From the NCBI RefSeq assembly GCF_965249985.1, contig NZ_OZ252280.1: a DNA stretch of 64,000 nucleotides; one strand, given 5' to 3'. Position 1 is the first letter of the stretch; the number at the start of each line of letters is the position of its first letter. The translations under genes were made by a program, and so were the position numbers. Origin of the DNA: Algiphilus sp022763315 (GTDB taxonomy: Bacteria > Pseudomonadota > Gammaproteobacteria > Nevskiales > Nevskiaceae). A model generated the notes under the pieces. That model was not told the origin of the DNA. It saw nothing but the letters and a program-made list of their open reading frames with translations, and did no database searches. This document shows, in pieces, positions 24,757-36,994 of the stretch.

Positions 24757-24785
24757 TTGACGATGCGCGCCGGGAGCAATAGCTT
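24757..24785 (+). promoter_or_regulatory. Promoter of hrcA, possibly giving a leaderless mRNA
   Basis: TTGACG (24757-24762), 17-base spacer, TAGCTT (24780-24785). The expected start falls at about 24792, at the ATG itself (24793), and no Shine-Dalgarno is present. The -35 is good and the -10 is weak (three matches). Confidence 0.45.
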
Positions 24786-24792
24786 TTGCCCC

Positions 24793-25830
24793 ATGGCAAC
24801 TCTCGATAAGCGCGCGGCATGGCTCCTCAAGCTTCTGATTGAACGCTATATTCTGGACGGCCAGCCGGTTGCCTCTCGACAGTTGTCGCGTGCAGTGGGC
24901 AACAGCCTGTCACCGGCCACCATCCGCAATGTCATGGCAGACCTGGACGACATGGGCTTCGTCTGCTCGCCGCATACCTCCGCCGGTCGTATTCCCACGC
25001 ATCAAGGCTACCGGGTCTTCGTTGATTCGCTGCTGGAACCAGAGCGCATGCCCTCGCGCGTACAGCAGCGCGTGATGCGCGCGATTCTGGGGGACGGTCA
25101 CGCTGACGCCGAAAACATGCTTCAGGCGGCGACCAGCGTGCTGTCTTCGGTATCGACTATGGCGGGGGTGCTGACGGTGCCCCGGCGCAACCGGGCTCTG
25201 TTACGCAGGATTGAGTTTCTGCCGCTGTCCGGTTCGCGTGTGCTTGCCATCCTGGTCGTGAACCAGCACGAAGTGCAGAACCGCGTGCTGGAAACCGAGC
25301 GCGAGTACAGCGCGAGTGAGCTTGAGCAGTTTGCCAATGCCATCAATGCGCATTACGTGGGTCGGGATCTACTGGCATTGCGCGAAGCGCTGCGTCAGGA
25401 GGTTGGCGCCGCCAAGCAGGATATCGACGCCTCGCTCAAGGATGCACTTGGCCTGCTCAGTTCGGCCGCGCCCACGGGAGAAGATGAGGGCGACATGATG
25501 GTGGCCGGTGGCGCCAATCTTTTTGGCTATGCCGATCTTGCCCAGATCGACCGTTTGCACGGCCTGTTCGAGGCGTTGGACCGCAAGCGTGATCTGCTGG
25601 CGATTTTCGACCGATGCTTGGATGGACAGGGCGTGCAGCTCTTCATCGGCGAAGAGTCGGGCTATCGAGTGCTCGACGAGTGCAGCGTGGTGACCGCGCC
25701 CTACAGCGTGAACGGCCAGACCGCCGGCGTGATCGGTGTCATCGGGCCCACCCGTATGGCCTATGGCCGCATCATTCCGCTGGTGCGCGATACCGCAAAG
25801 ATTCTCAGCCAAGGCTTGAAAGTGTCCTGA
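24793..25830 (+). CDS. hrcA: Heat-inducible transcription repressor HrcA
   Basis: A 345-residue HrcA. The N-terminal winged helix is LSPATIRNVMADLDDMGFV, followed by HTSAGRIPTHQGYRVFVD, a GAF-like middle and the dimerisation segments. The C-terminus has GVIGVIGPTRMAYGRIIPLVRDTAKILSQGL. HrcA binds CIRCE (TTAGCACTC-N9-GAGTGCTAA) and is stabilised by GroEL. No CIRCE is visible before hrcA, grpE or dnaK in this window, so its targets are probably elsewhere, such as groESL. ATG 24793 lacks a Shine-Dalgarno. grpE follows 72 bases later. Confidence 0.95.
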   Translation: MATLDKRAAWLLKLLIERYILDGQPVASRQLSRAVGNSLSPATIRNVMADLDDMGFVCSPHTSAGRIPTHQGYRVFVDSLLEPERMPSRVQQRVMRAILGDGHADAENMLQAATSVLSSVSTMAGVLTVPRRNRALLRRIEFLPLSGSRVLAILVVNQHEVQNRVLETEREYSASELEQFANAINAHYVGRDLLALREALRQEVGAAKQDIDASLKDALGLLSSAAPTGEDEGDMMVAGGANLFGYADLAQIDRLHGLFEALDRKRDLLAIFDRCLDGQGVQLFIGEESGYRVLDECSVVTAPYSVNGQTAGVIGVIGPTRMAYGRIIPLVRDTAKILSQGLKVS

Positions 25831-25842
25831 TCGCCCTTATTT
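25815..25842 (+). promoter_or_regulatory. Sigma-32 heat-shock promoter for grpE
   Basis: CTTGAA (25815-25820), 13-base spacer, CCCTTATTT (25834-25842). The -35 is a perfect match to the sigma-32 consensus and the -10 is close to CCCCATnT. It starts inside the last hrcA codons, so grpE can be transcribed separately under heat shock. Confidence 0.75.
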
Positions 25843-25902
25843 GCTTGCCATGTGGCGTCACTCGGGCGCCTATTCATCCACGCATTGCATGAGCAAGGGG
25901 TT

Positions 25903-26517
25903 ATGGCGGAACAAGACAAGCCGCAGGATCAGGAACAGGCGGGCGAGGACACGGCGCCCGAACACACCGAACAGCGCGCCGATGCGGCCGCGGCCGACGC
26001 CGCTGCCCAGCAGGGTGAGGACGCGCTGGCACAGGCCCGCGCAGCGGCGGACGAGTATCGCGAACAACTGCTGCGCGTCCGCGCCGAGGCCGAGAACCAA
26101 CGCAAGCGCATGGAGCGCGAGAGCGCGAACGCGGTCAAGTACGCCGCCGAGAAGGTCTTTCGCGATCTGCTCTCGGTGGCGGACAGTTTGGATCTGGGGC
26201 TGAAGTCCGCGCGCGATTCGGATGCGGGGAGCGCGGTGGTGGAAGGTATCGAGCTCACCCAGAAGCAACTGCACGACACGCTCACGCGCCATGGCGTCTC
26301 CATTCTCGACCCATCTGGCGACGCTTTCGACCCCTCGGTGCACGAAGCGGTGTCGATGGTGCCCAGTGGCGAAGTGGCCCCCAACCATGTGCTGGAAGTC
26401 GTGCAGAAGGGCTATTGCTTGCACGAGCGCGTATTGCGTCCGGCGCGCGTGGTCGTGGCGTCGGCGGTGCCGGCCGGCCAGGGTGACGAGTCAGGAAACG
26501 GCGACAGCGCCGCCTGA
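25903..26517 (+). CDS. grpE: Nucleotide exchange factor GrpE
   Basis: A 204-residue GrpE. An acidic, disordered N-terminus of ~50 residues is followed by a long coiled coil (YREQLLRVRAEAENQRKRMERE), a four-helix bundle and the beta-wing PSGEVAPNHVLEVVQKGYCLHERVLRPARVVVA. It releases ADP from DnaK. ATG 25903 follows AAGGGG; the frame opens earlier at 25852 without conserved sequence. It lies between hrcA and dnaK. Confidence 0.96.
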   Translation: MAEQDKPQDQEQAGEDTAPEHTEQRADAAAADAAAQQGEDALAQARAAADEYREQLLRVRAEAENQRKRMERESANAVKYAAEKVFRDLLSVADSLDLGLKSARDSDAGSAVVEGIELTQKQLHDTLTRHGVSILDPSGDAFDPSVHEAVSMVPSGEVAPNHVLEVVQKGYCLHERVLRPARVVVASAVPAGQGDESGNGDSAA

Positions 26518-26531
26518 ATTTTGCCTCCGGG

Positions 26532-26559
26532 GTTGAACGCTTGGCGAACGCCCCAACCT
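26532..26559 (+). promoter_or_regulatory. Sigma-32 heat-shock promoter for dnaK
   Basis: GTTGAA (26532-26537), 13-base spacer, CCCCAACCT (26551-26559), a very good match to CTTGAA-N13-CCCCATnT. The leader to ATG 26627 is ~60 bases. Confidence 0.8.
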
Positions 26560-26626
26560 AGCAAGCCAGAGGCCAGCAAACGGCCACAACAGATTCGCAA
26601 TCCAGTTTTTCCATAGGAGTCCAACC

Positions 26627-28558
<1,932 letters not shown>

Positions 28559-28625
28559 GCAGGTTAGGATGCGGCTGCTCGGCCCCAGTGCCGGGCAGCC
28601 GGCGTTACCTGTCGCGTTGCGCAGG

Positions 28626-28646
28626 CGCCCGTCTCTCGGGCGTTTT
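28626..28646 (+). terminator. Terminator after dnaK
   Basis: CGCCCG (28626-28631), loop TCTCT, CGGGCG (28637-28642), then TTTT. It is modest in length, so some readthrough to dnaJ is likely. The rest of the 246-base dnaK-dnaJ gap shows no gene. Confidence 0.75.
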
Positions 28647-28804
28647 GCGTTTGCAACACGTCCGCGGACGGGCGTCGGCGAGACGATGAGCAGGGGCGTG
28701 GAGGCCACCTGTCCCGTTGATGCGGATGCGCAGCGCGGTCAACCGCGACCCGCATCGCGTCCACAGCGCGACGGGGACCCGACTTCATGGCAGCAGGGAG
28801 CAGC

Positions 28805-29932
28805 ATGAGCCAGCGCGATTACTACGAGGTGCTGGGCGTATCGAGAAACGCGTCCGAAGATGACATCAAGAAGGCGTATCGACGCCTTGCAATGAAGCTC
28901 CATCCGGACCGCAATCCGGGGGACGAGGATGCCGCAGACCGGTTCAAGGAGGCGGGGGAAGCCTACGAGGCGCTCTCCGACCCGCAGAAACGGCAGATTT
29001 ATGATCAGTACGGCCACGATGGCCTGAAGCGCAGCGGCGGCGGCCCGGGAGCGGGTGACTTTGGCGGCGGCTTCTCCGACATTTTCGGCGACATGTTCTC
29101 CGACATTTTCGGTGGCGGCGGACGCGGCGGTCCGCGTCGTGGCGCGGACCTGCGCTATGACCTCGAGATCTCGCTGGAGGAAGCCTTCGCCGGCACGCAG
29201 CGCACCATCACCATCCCGCGCTTCGACAACTGCAGCAGCTGCAAGGGCACCGGCAACGCCGGCGGCAGCAAGCCGCCGACCTGTCCATCCTGTCATGGTC
29301 GTGGCCAGGTCCGTATTCAGCAGGGTTTCTTTACTCTGGCGCAAACCTGTCCACAGTGTCGCGGGCGCGGCACCGTGGTGACCGATCCCTGTTCGGATTG
29401 CCGCGGTCAGGGGCAGATCCGCAATGAGCAGACCCTGTCGGTCAAGATTCCGGCCGGCGTGGATATGGGCGACCGTATCCGGCGCAGTGGCGACGGTGAG
29501 CCCGGCGACGCAGGCGCACCGCCCGGGGACCTCTACATTCAGATCAACGTCAAGCCGCATCCCATCTTCGAGCGTGAAGGCACGGACCTGTTCTGTTCCG
29601 TGCCGATCAGCGTTGTCACGGCGGCATTGGGCGGAGAGATGGAAGTACCGACGCTCGATGGCAAGGCCAATCTGAAGATTCCCGAAGCCACACAGACCGG
29701 AAAGACCTTCCGCCTGCGTGGCAAGGGTATGCCGAGCCTGCGCGGGGGCAGCAAGGGGGACCTGATGGTCACCGTGACGGTGGAAACGCCGGTGAAGCTG
29801 ACCCGCAAGCAGCAGGAGTTGCTGCGCGAATTCGGCGAATCCATGGACAATTCCAAGGAGCGCCACACGCCCCAGTCGAGTTCCTGGCTGGACAAGGCGC
29901 GGAAGTTCATTGAAGACGCCATCGGCAGTTGA
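28805..29932 (+). CDS. dnaJ: Chaperone DnaJ (Hsp40)
   Basis: A 375-residue class I Hsp40. J domain with HPD at residues 33-35, a Gly/Phe-rich linker (GAGDFGGGFSDIFGDMF), and a zinc-binding domain with four CxxCxGxG-type repeats (CSSCKGTG, CPSCHGRG, CPQCRGRG, CSDCRGQG) at roughly 140-205. The C-terminal substrate-binding domains follow. I chose ATG 28805 with AGGGAG upstream; 6 codons earlier at 28787 another start exists but is not family-like. dapB follows after 24 bases. Confidence 0.98.
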   Translation: MSQRDYYEVLGVSRNASEDDIKKAYRRLAMKLHPDRNPGDEDAADRFKEAGEAYEALSDPQKRQIYDQYGHDGLKRSGGGPGAGDFGGGFSDIFGDMFSDIFGGGGRGGPRRGADLRYDLEISLEEAFAGTQRTITIPRFDNCSSCKGTGNAGGSKPPTCPSCHGRGQVRIQQGFFTLAQTCPQCRGRGTVVTDPCSDCRGQGQIRNEQTLSVKIPAGVDMGDRIRRSGDGEPGDAGAPPGDLYIQINVKPHPIFEREGTDLFCSVPISVVTAALGGEMEVPTLDGKANLKIPEATQTGKTFRLRGKGMPSLRGGSKGDLMVTVTVETPVKLTRKQQELLREFGESMDNSKERHTPQSSSWLDKARKFIEDAIGS

Positions 29933-29956
29933 GCGCCGCCTGACGAGGAAGGATCC

Positions 29957-30754
29957 ATGAGCGAAGCATTGCGCGTCACGATCACCGGCGCCGGTGGACG
30001 GATGGGACAGGCGCTGGCCTATGCGGCACAAGGGCGCAGCGATCTGCGCATTGCAGCGGCCCTCGACCATGCCCAGGCCGAAGGGATGGGACGGCCCGTC
30101 ATTCCAGAGGCGGCGGTGCTTGTCAGCAGCGATGTGGCAGCCGCTGTGTCTGCGTGCGACGTGGTGGTGGACTTCACCCGACCGGAAGCGACCATGGCCG
30201 TGCTTGAAGCCGCGCGACAAGCCGGACGCGGCATGGTGATCGGTACCACCGGTTTCAGCACCAGCCAGCTCGCGGATATCGATACCGCCAGCGCAGATAT
30301 CCCCATCGTGATGGCGGCCAATTTCAGTCTGGGCGTGAACCTGCTGCGTGCGATGGTGGTGCGGGCCGCGCAGTCATTGGGTCAGGACTTCGATATCGAA
30401 ATCGTCGAGGCGCATCATCGGCACAAGGTCGATGCGCCCAGCGGAACGGCGCTGGCGCTGGGCGAGGCCGCGGCGGAGGGGCGTGGCGTGTCGCTGCGCG
30501 ATGTCGCCGTCATGTCGCGCGAGGGGCATACAGGTGCGCGTCCCGAGGGCAGCATCGGCTTCGCGACCGTGCGCGGTGGAGACGTCGTGGGCGACCATCA
30601 AGTCCTTTTTCTGGGCGATGGCGAACGCGTCGAAATCGGCCATCGCGCGTCCAGCCGAGCCACTTTTGCCAACGGGGCCTTACGCGCCGCTGCCTGGTTG
30701 CGGGGGCGCGGTCCCGGCCGCTACGACATGTTCGACGTGCTGGGCCTGTCCTGA
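29957..30754 (+). CDS. dapB: 4-hydroxy-tetrahydrodipicolinate reductase
   Basis: A 265-residue DapB. The NAD(P)-binding loop is TGAGGRMG near residues 10-17, and E(A/V)HHRHKVDAPSGTAL is the active-site/substrate motif with the catalytic His and Lys. It makes tetrahydrodipicolinate in lysine and meso-diaminopimelate synthesis. GAGGAAGG lies before ATG 29957. dnaJ-dapB-carA order matches Pseudomonas. The next gene starts one base after its stop. Confidence 0.97.
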   Translation: MSEALRVTITGAGGRMGQALAYAAQGRSDLRIAAALDHAQAEGMGRPVIPEAAVLVSSDVAAAVSACDVVVDFTRPEATMAVLEAARQAGRGMVIGTTGFSTSQLADIDTASADIPIVMAANFSLGVNLLRAMVVRAAQSLGQDFDIEIVEAHHRHKVDAPSGTALALGEAAAEGRGVSLRDVAVMSREGHTGARPEGSIGFATVRGGDVVGDHQVLFLGDGERVEIGHRASSRATFANGALRAAAWLRGRGPGRYDMFDVLGLS

Positions 30755-30755
30755 G

Positions 30756-31301
30756 ATGGCGGGGTGGCGGCTGCGCGCCATGGCGCCGCAGGACATCGAC
30801 AACGTCCTGTCGATGGTGCAAGAGCTGGCCGCTTTCGAGGCCCTGGAGCACGAGCTGACATTGGACCGCGAGGGGCTCATGGAGGGCGTCTTCGGGCGCC
30901 GTCCGTGGGTGGAAGGTCTGGTCGCCGAGGCTGCGCAGGACGACGGCCAGACGCCCCTGGTTGGCTATGCGCTCAGCTTCAAGTCCTTCTCCACTTTCCG
31001 CTGCCGTGCCGGGCTCTACCTTGAGGATCTCTATGTGCGGCCGATCTGGCGGCGGCAGGGCGTCGGTCTGGCGCTGCTGCGCGCGGTCTGTGCGGAGGCG
31101 CATCGACGCGGCTTCGCCCGCGTCGAGTGGTCGGTGCTGGACTGGAATGCGGAGGCCATCGCCTTCTATCGGCGCCTCGGCGGGATGCACCAGCCCGAAT
31201 GGCAGCGTTTTCGCTTGGAAGGTGCGGCCCTGGCCCGGCTCGCGGAGGATGCGGGCGGCAACGGAACATTACAAATGGACGACGGACCGGCGACCCATTA
31301 G
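30756..31301 (+). CDS. GNAT-family N-acetyltransferase
   Basis: A 181-residue GNAT. LYLEDLYVRPIWRRQGVGLALLRAVCAEAHRRG contains the acetyl-CoA pyrophosphate loop R-R-Q-G-V-G, and VEWSVLDWNAEAIAFYRRLGG is the C-terminal signature, close to diamine N-acetyltransferase-like members. The acceptor is unknown; polyamine-type substrates are plausible. ATG 30756 follows the dapB stop by one base, so it is coupled to dapB. The promoter of carA starts inside its 3' end. Confidence 0.85.
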   Translation: MAGWRLRAMAPQDIDNVLSMVQELAAFEALEHELTLDREGLMEGVFGRRPWVEGLVAEAAQDDGQTPLVGYALSFKSFSTFRCRAGLYLEDLYVRPIWRRQGVGLALLRAVCAEAHRRGFARVEWSVLDWNAEAIAFYRRLGGMHQPEWQRFRLEGAALARLAEDAGGNGTLQMDDGPATH

Positions 31302-31304
31302 AAT
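31276..31304 (+). promoter_or_regulatory. Predicted carAB promoter
   Basis: TGGACG (31276-31281), 17-base spacer, TAGAAT (31299-31304). The predicted start is near 31311, giving a leader of ~68 bases. It lies across the end of the GNAT gene. Confidence 0.5.
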
Positions 31305-31310
31305 TCGCGC

Positions 31311-31367
31311 CCGGTTCGACCTCCGGTGCGTACGCCTGCCCGCGGTCGAGACGTCCACCCGAACCGG
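31311..31367 (+). promoter_or_regulatory. carA leader with closing inverted repeat
   Basis: CCGGTTCG (31311-31318) is perfectly complementary to CGAACCGG (31360-31367), enclosing 41 bases and ending 11 bases before the carA ATG, where the ribosome site should lie. The geometry suggests control of carA translation or attenuation, but no known family is recognised. Confidence 0.4.
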
Positions 31368-31378
31368 ATAACGCTCGA

Positions 31379-32527
31379 ATGCGCGCCCCAATTCCCGCGA
31401 CCGTCGCTCTCGCCGACGGCACACTCTTTCACGGACATGCCATCGGCGCCGAGGGCGCGACCACCGGTGAGGTGGTCTTCAACACGTCGATGACGGGCTA
31501 CCAGGAAATCCTGACCGACCCCTCCTATCGGCGCCAGATCGTGACCCTGACCTGTCCGCATATCGGCAATGTGGGCACCAATCCCGACGATGCGGAATCC
31601 GAGAAGGTGCAGCTCGCCGGGCTCATCCTGCGGGAAAGCCCGCGGCCGCGCAGCAACTACCGCGCGACCCAGGCCTTCGACGATTATCTGCGCGCCAACG
31701 GCACGGTCGCCATCGCCGGCATCGATACCCGGCGGCTGACCAACCATCTGCGCACGCATGGGGCGCAGCCTGGCTGCATCATGACGGGGGACGGCGTCGA
31801 CCAGGCGGCGTTGGCCGAGGCGCGCGCTTTTCCTGGGCTTTCCGGCGCGGATCTGGCGCGCGAGGCGAGTACCGCGGAGCCCTACGTGTGGGAACAGGCC
31901 AGCTGGTCCTTTGCGGAGAATGGTTGCCCGCAGCGTCCCGGCGGCCGGCGTCACGTAGTGGTGTGCGATTTCGGAGTGAAGCGCAATATCCTGCGCATGC
32001 TGGTCGACCGGGACTGCCGCGTCACCGTCGTGCCGGCGACGACCAGCGCGGCCAGTATTCTCGAAATGGCGCCGGATGGCGTGCTGCTCTCCAACGGCCC
32101 GGGCGATCCGGAGCCCTGCGATTACGCCATCGCCACTGCGCGCACATTGATCGAGAAGCGGGTCGCGCTGTTCGGCATCTGTCTTGGCCACCAGATCATG
32201 GGCCTGGCCGCGGGCGGTCGCACCCACAAGATGAAGTTCGGCCACCACGGCGCCAACCATCCCGTGCAGGACCTGCGCACCGGCCAGGTCATGATCACCA
32301 GTCAGAACCACGGTTTTGCCATCGACGAAGCGCATCTGCCCGCGGGCGTCACGGTGACGCACCGCTCGCTCTTCGACGGAACCAACCAGGGTCTTGCCCT
32401 GAATGACGCGCCCGCCTTCAGCTTCCAGGGGCATCCGGAAGCGTCGCCGGGGCCGCATGATGTGGCGCAACTTTTCGACGCCTTCGTGGACATGATCGAC
32501 CGCCACGCCGGTGCCTCCAGGACCTGA
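31379..32527 (+). CDS. carA: Carbamoyl-phosphate synthase small subunit
   Basis: A 382-residue glutaminase subunit. The N-terminal domain has GEVVFNTSMTGYQEILTDPSY. The class I amidotransferase domain contains LLSNGPGDPEPCD, the nucleophile Cys in FGICLGHQIMGLA and the FQGHPEASPGPHD His/Glu. It supplies ammonia to CarB for arginine and pyrimidine synthesis. I chose ATG 31379 at the conserved start (VALADGTLFHGHAIG); the frame extends upstream as a shadow of the GNAT gene. carB follows one base after the stop. Confidence 0.98.
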   Translation: MRAPIPATVALADGTLFHGHAIGAEGATTGEVVFNTSMTGYQEILTDPSYRRQIVTLTCPHIGNVGTNPDDAESEKVQLAGLILRESPRPRSNYRATQAFDDYLRANGTVAIAGIDTRRLTNHLRTHGAQPGCIMTGDGVDQAALAEARAFPGLSGADLAREASTAEPYVWEQASWSFAENGCPQRPGGRRHVVVCDFGVKRNILRMLVDRDCRVTVVPATTSAASILEMAPDGVLLSNGPGDPEPCDYAIATARTLIEKRVALFGICLGHQIMGLAAGGRTHKMKFGHHGANHPVQDLRTGQVMITSQNHGFAIDEAHLPAGVTVTHRSLFDGTNQGLALNDAPAFSFQGHPEASPGPHDVAQLFDAFVDMIDRHAGASRT

Positions 32528-32528
32528 T

Positions 32529-35761
<3,233 letters not shown>

Positions 35762-35765
<4 letters not shown>

Positions 35766-36235
35766 GAGAACCGATTACCGAACGCGGGGCGCAGCGGCTC
35801 CGGGAAGAACTGCGGGTGCTGAAGAGCGAGAAGCGGCCGGCGGTGATCGCCGCCATCTCGGAAGCGCGCGCGCACGGCGACCTCAAGGAGAATGCGGAGT
35901 ACCACGCTGCACGCGAGCAGCAGGGTTTCATCGAGGGACGCATCCAGGAGCTGGAATCCAAGCTGGGCTCGGCGCAGATCATCGACGTCACGCAGCTGCC
36001 CAAGAGCGACAAGGTGGTCTTTGGCGCGACGGTCACGTTGGAAGACGTCAATAGTGGCGAAGAGCTCTGCTATCAGATCGTCGGTGAGGATGAGGCCGAC
36101 ATCAAATCCGGCTTGCTCTCCATCGGCTCGCCGATGGCGCGCGCGCTCATCGGCAAGCACGAAGGTGATGCGGTGGACGTGCAGGCCCCCGGCGGGACCC
36201 GTGAACTGGAAATTGTGTCGGTCGAGTACAAGTAG
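35762..36235 (+). CDS. greA: Transcription elongation factor GreA
   Basis: A 157-residue GreA. An N-terminal coiled coil (GAQRLREELRVLKSEKRPAVIAAISEARAHGDLKENAEYHAA) carries the acidic tip residues D and E that activate cleavage in RNA polymerase, and a C-terminal FKBP-like domain has GSPMARALIGKHEGDAVDVQAPGG. It rescues backtracked polymerase. ATG 35762 overlaps the carB stop. The 89 bases after greA hold no gene; yhbY, often found here, is absent. Confidence 0.98.
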
Positions 36236-36324
36236 CAGATCGCGCCCGGCTCCCGAGGGCGATGGGCAGCTGCCGACGGGTCGCCGCGCCGCTGGCCTGT
36301 GGCCTCTGATGGCCATCGGCGGCC

Positions 36325-36951
36325 ATGGCTAAGCGTTCCGCGAGCTCCAGTCGCTGGCTGAGCGAGCACGAGTCCGACCCTTACGTGGCGCGGGCGCGTG
36401 CCGAAGGCTATCGCGGTCGTGCTGCCTACAAGCTGGAGGAGCTGGACCAGAAAGACGGGCTGCTGCGTCCAGGTCAGTGCATTGTGGATCTGGGTGCGGC
36501 GCCCGGCGGCTGGACGCAGTACGCGCTGCGGCGCCTCAAGGGGCGGGCTACCGTGATCGCGATCGACATTTTGCCTATGGAGCCCATAGCCGGAGCCCAT
36601 CTCATCGAGGCGGATTTTCGCGAAGAAAGCGCGGTCCAAGCACTCGACCAGGCACTGGATGGACGTCCTGTGGACCTTGTTTTGTCGGATATGGCCCCCA
36701 ATTTGTCAGGGGTGAAGAGTGCCGATCAGGCCGCTGCCGCTGCACTGGTGGAGCTTGCCGAGGACTTCGCCTTTACGCATTTGCGGCCGGGTGGCGATTT
36801 TGTCAGCAAGGCGTTTCAGGGTGAGGGCTTCGACGAATTGGTAGCACGGCTGCGTCGGTGCTTCGATCGCGTCACACTGCGCAAGCCGCTGGCCTCGCGC
36901 TCCCGTTCACGAGAAATCTATCTTGTGGCACGGGGCATGCAAGGCGAGTAG
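36325..36951 (+). CDS. rlmE: 23S rRNA (uridine-2552-2'-O)-methyltransferase RlmE (FtsJ)
   Basis: A 208-residue RlmE. RGRAAYKLEELDQKDGLL carries the catalytic Lys, VDLGAAPGGWTQYAL the SAM-binding loop, and DLVLSDMAPNLSGVKSADQ the catalytic Asp; a later Lys (VSKAFQGEGFDEL) completes the KDK set. It methylates the A-loop of 23S rRNA. ATG 36325 fits. The next gene, ftsH, starts 43 bases later in the conserved order. Confidence 0.97.
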   Translation: MAKRSASSSRWLSEHESDPYVARARAEGYRGRAAYKLEELDQKDGLLRPGQCIVDLGAAPGGWTQYALRRLKGRATVIAIDILPMEPIAGAHLIEADFREESAVQALDQALDGRPVDLVLSDMAPNLSGVKSADQAAAAALVELAEDFAFTHLRPGGDFVSKAFQGEGFDELVARLRRCFDRVTLRKPLASRSRSREIYLVARGMQGE

Positions 36952-36994
36952 GCTAAATGGGCTGTCAAGCAAACGTAATGACGAGGGTAAAAAC

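Noticed and set aside
36236..36324. Possible yhbY gene between greA and rlmE
   Set aside because: Only 89 bases are present and no frame on either strand encodes the CRM domain. The gene is absent here rather than hidden.
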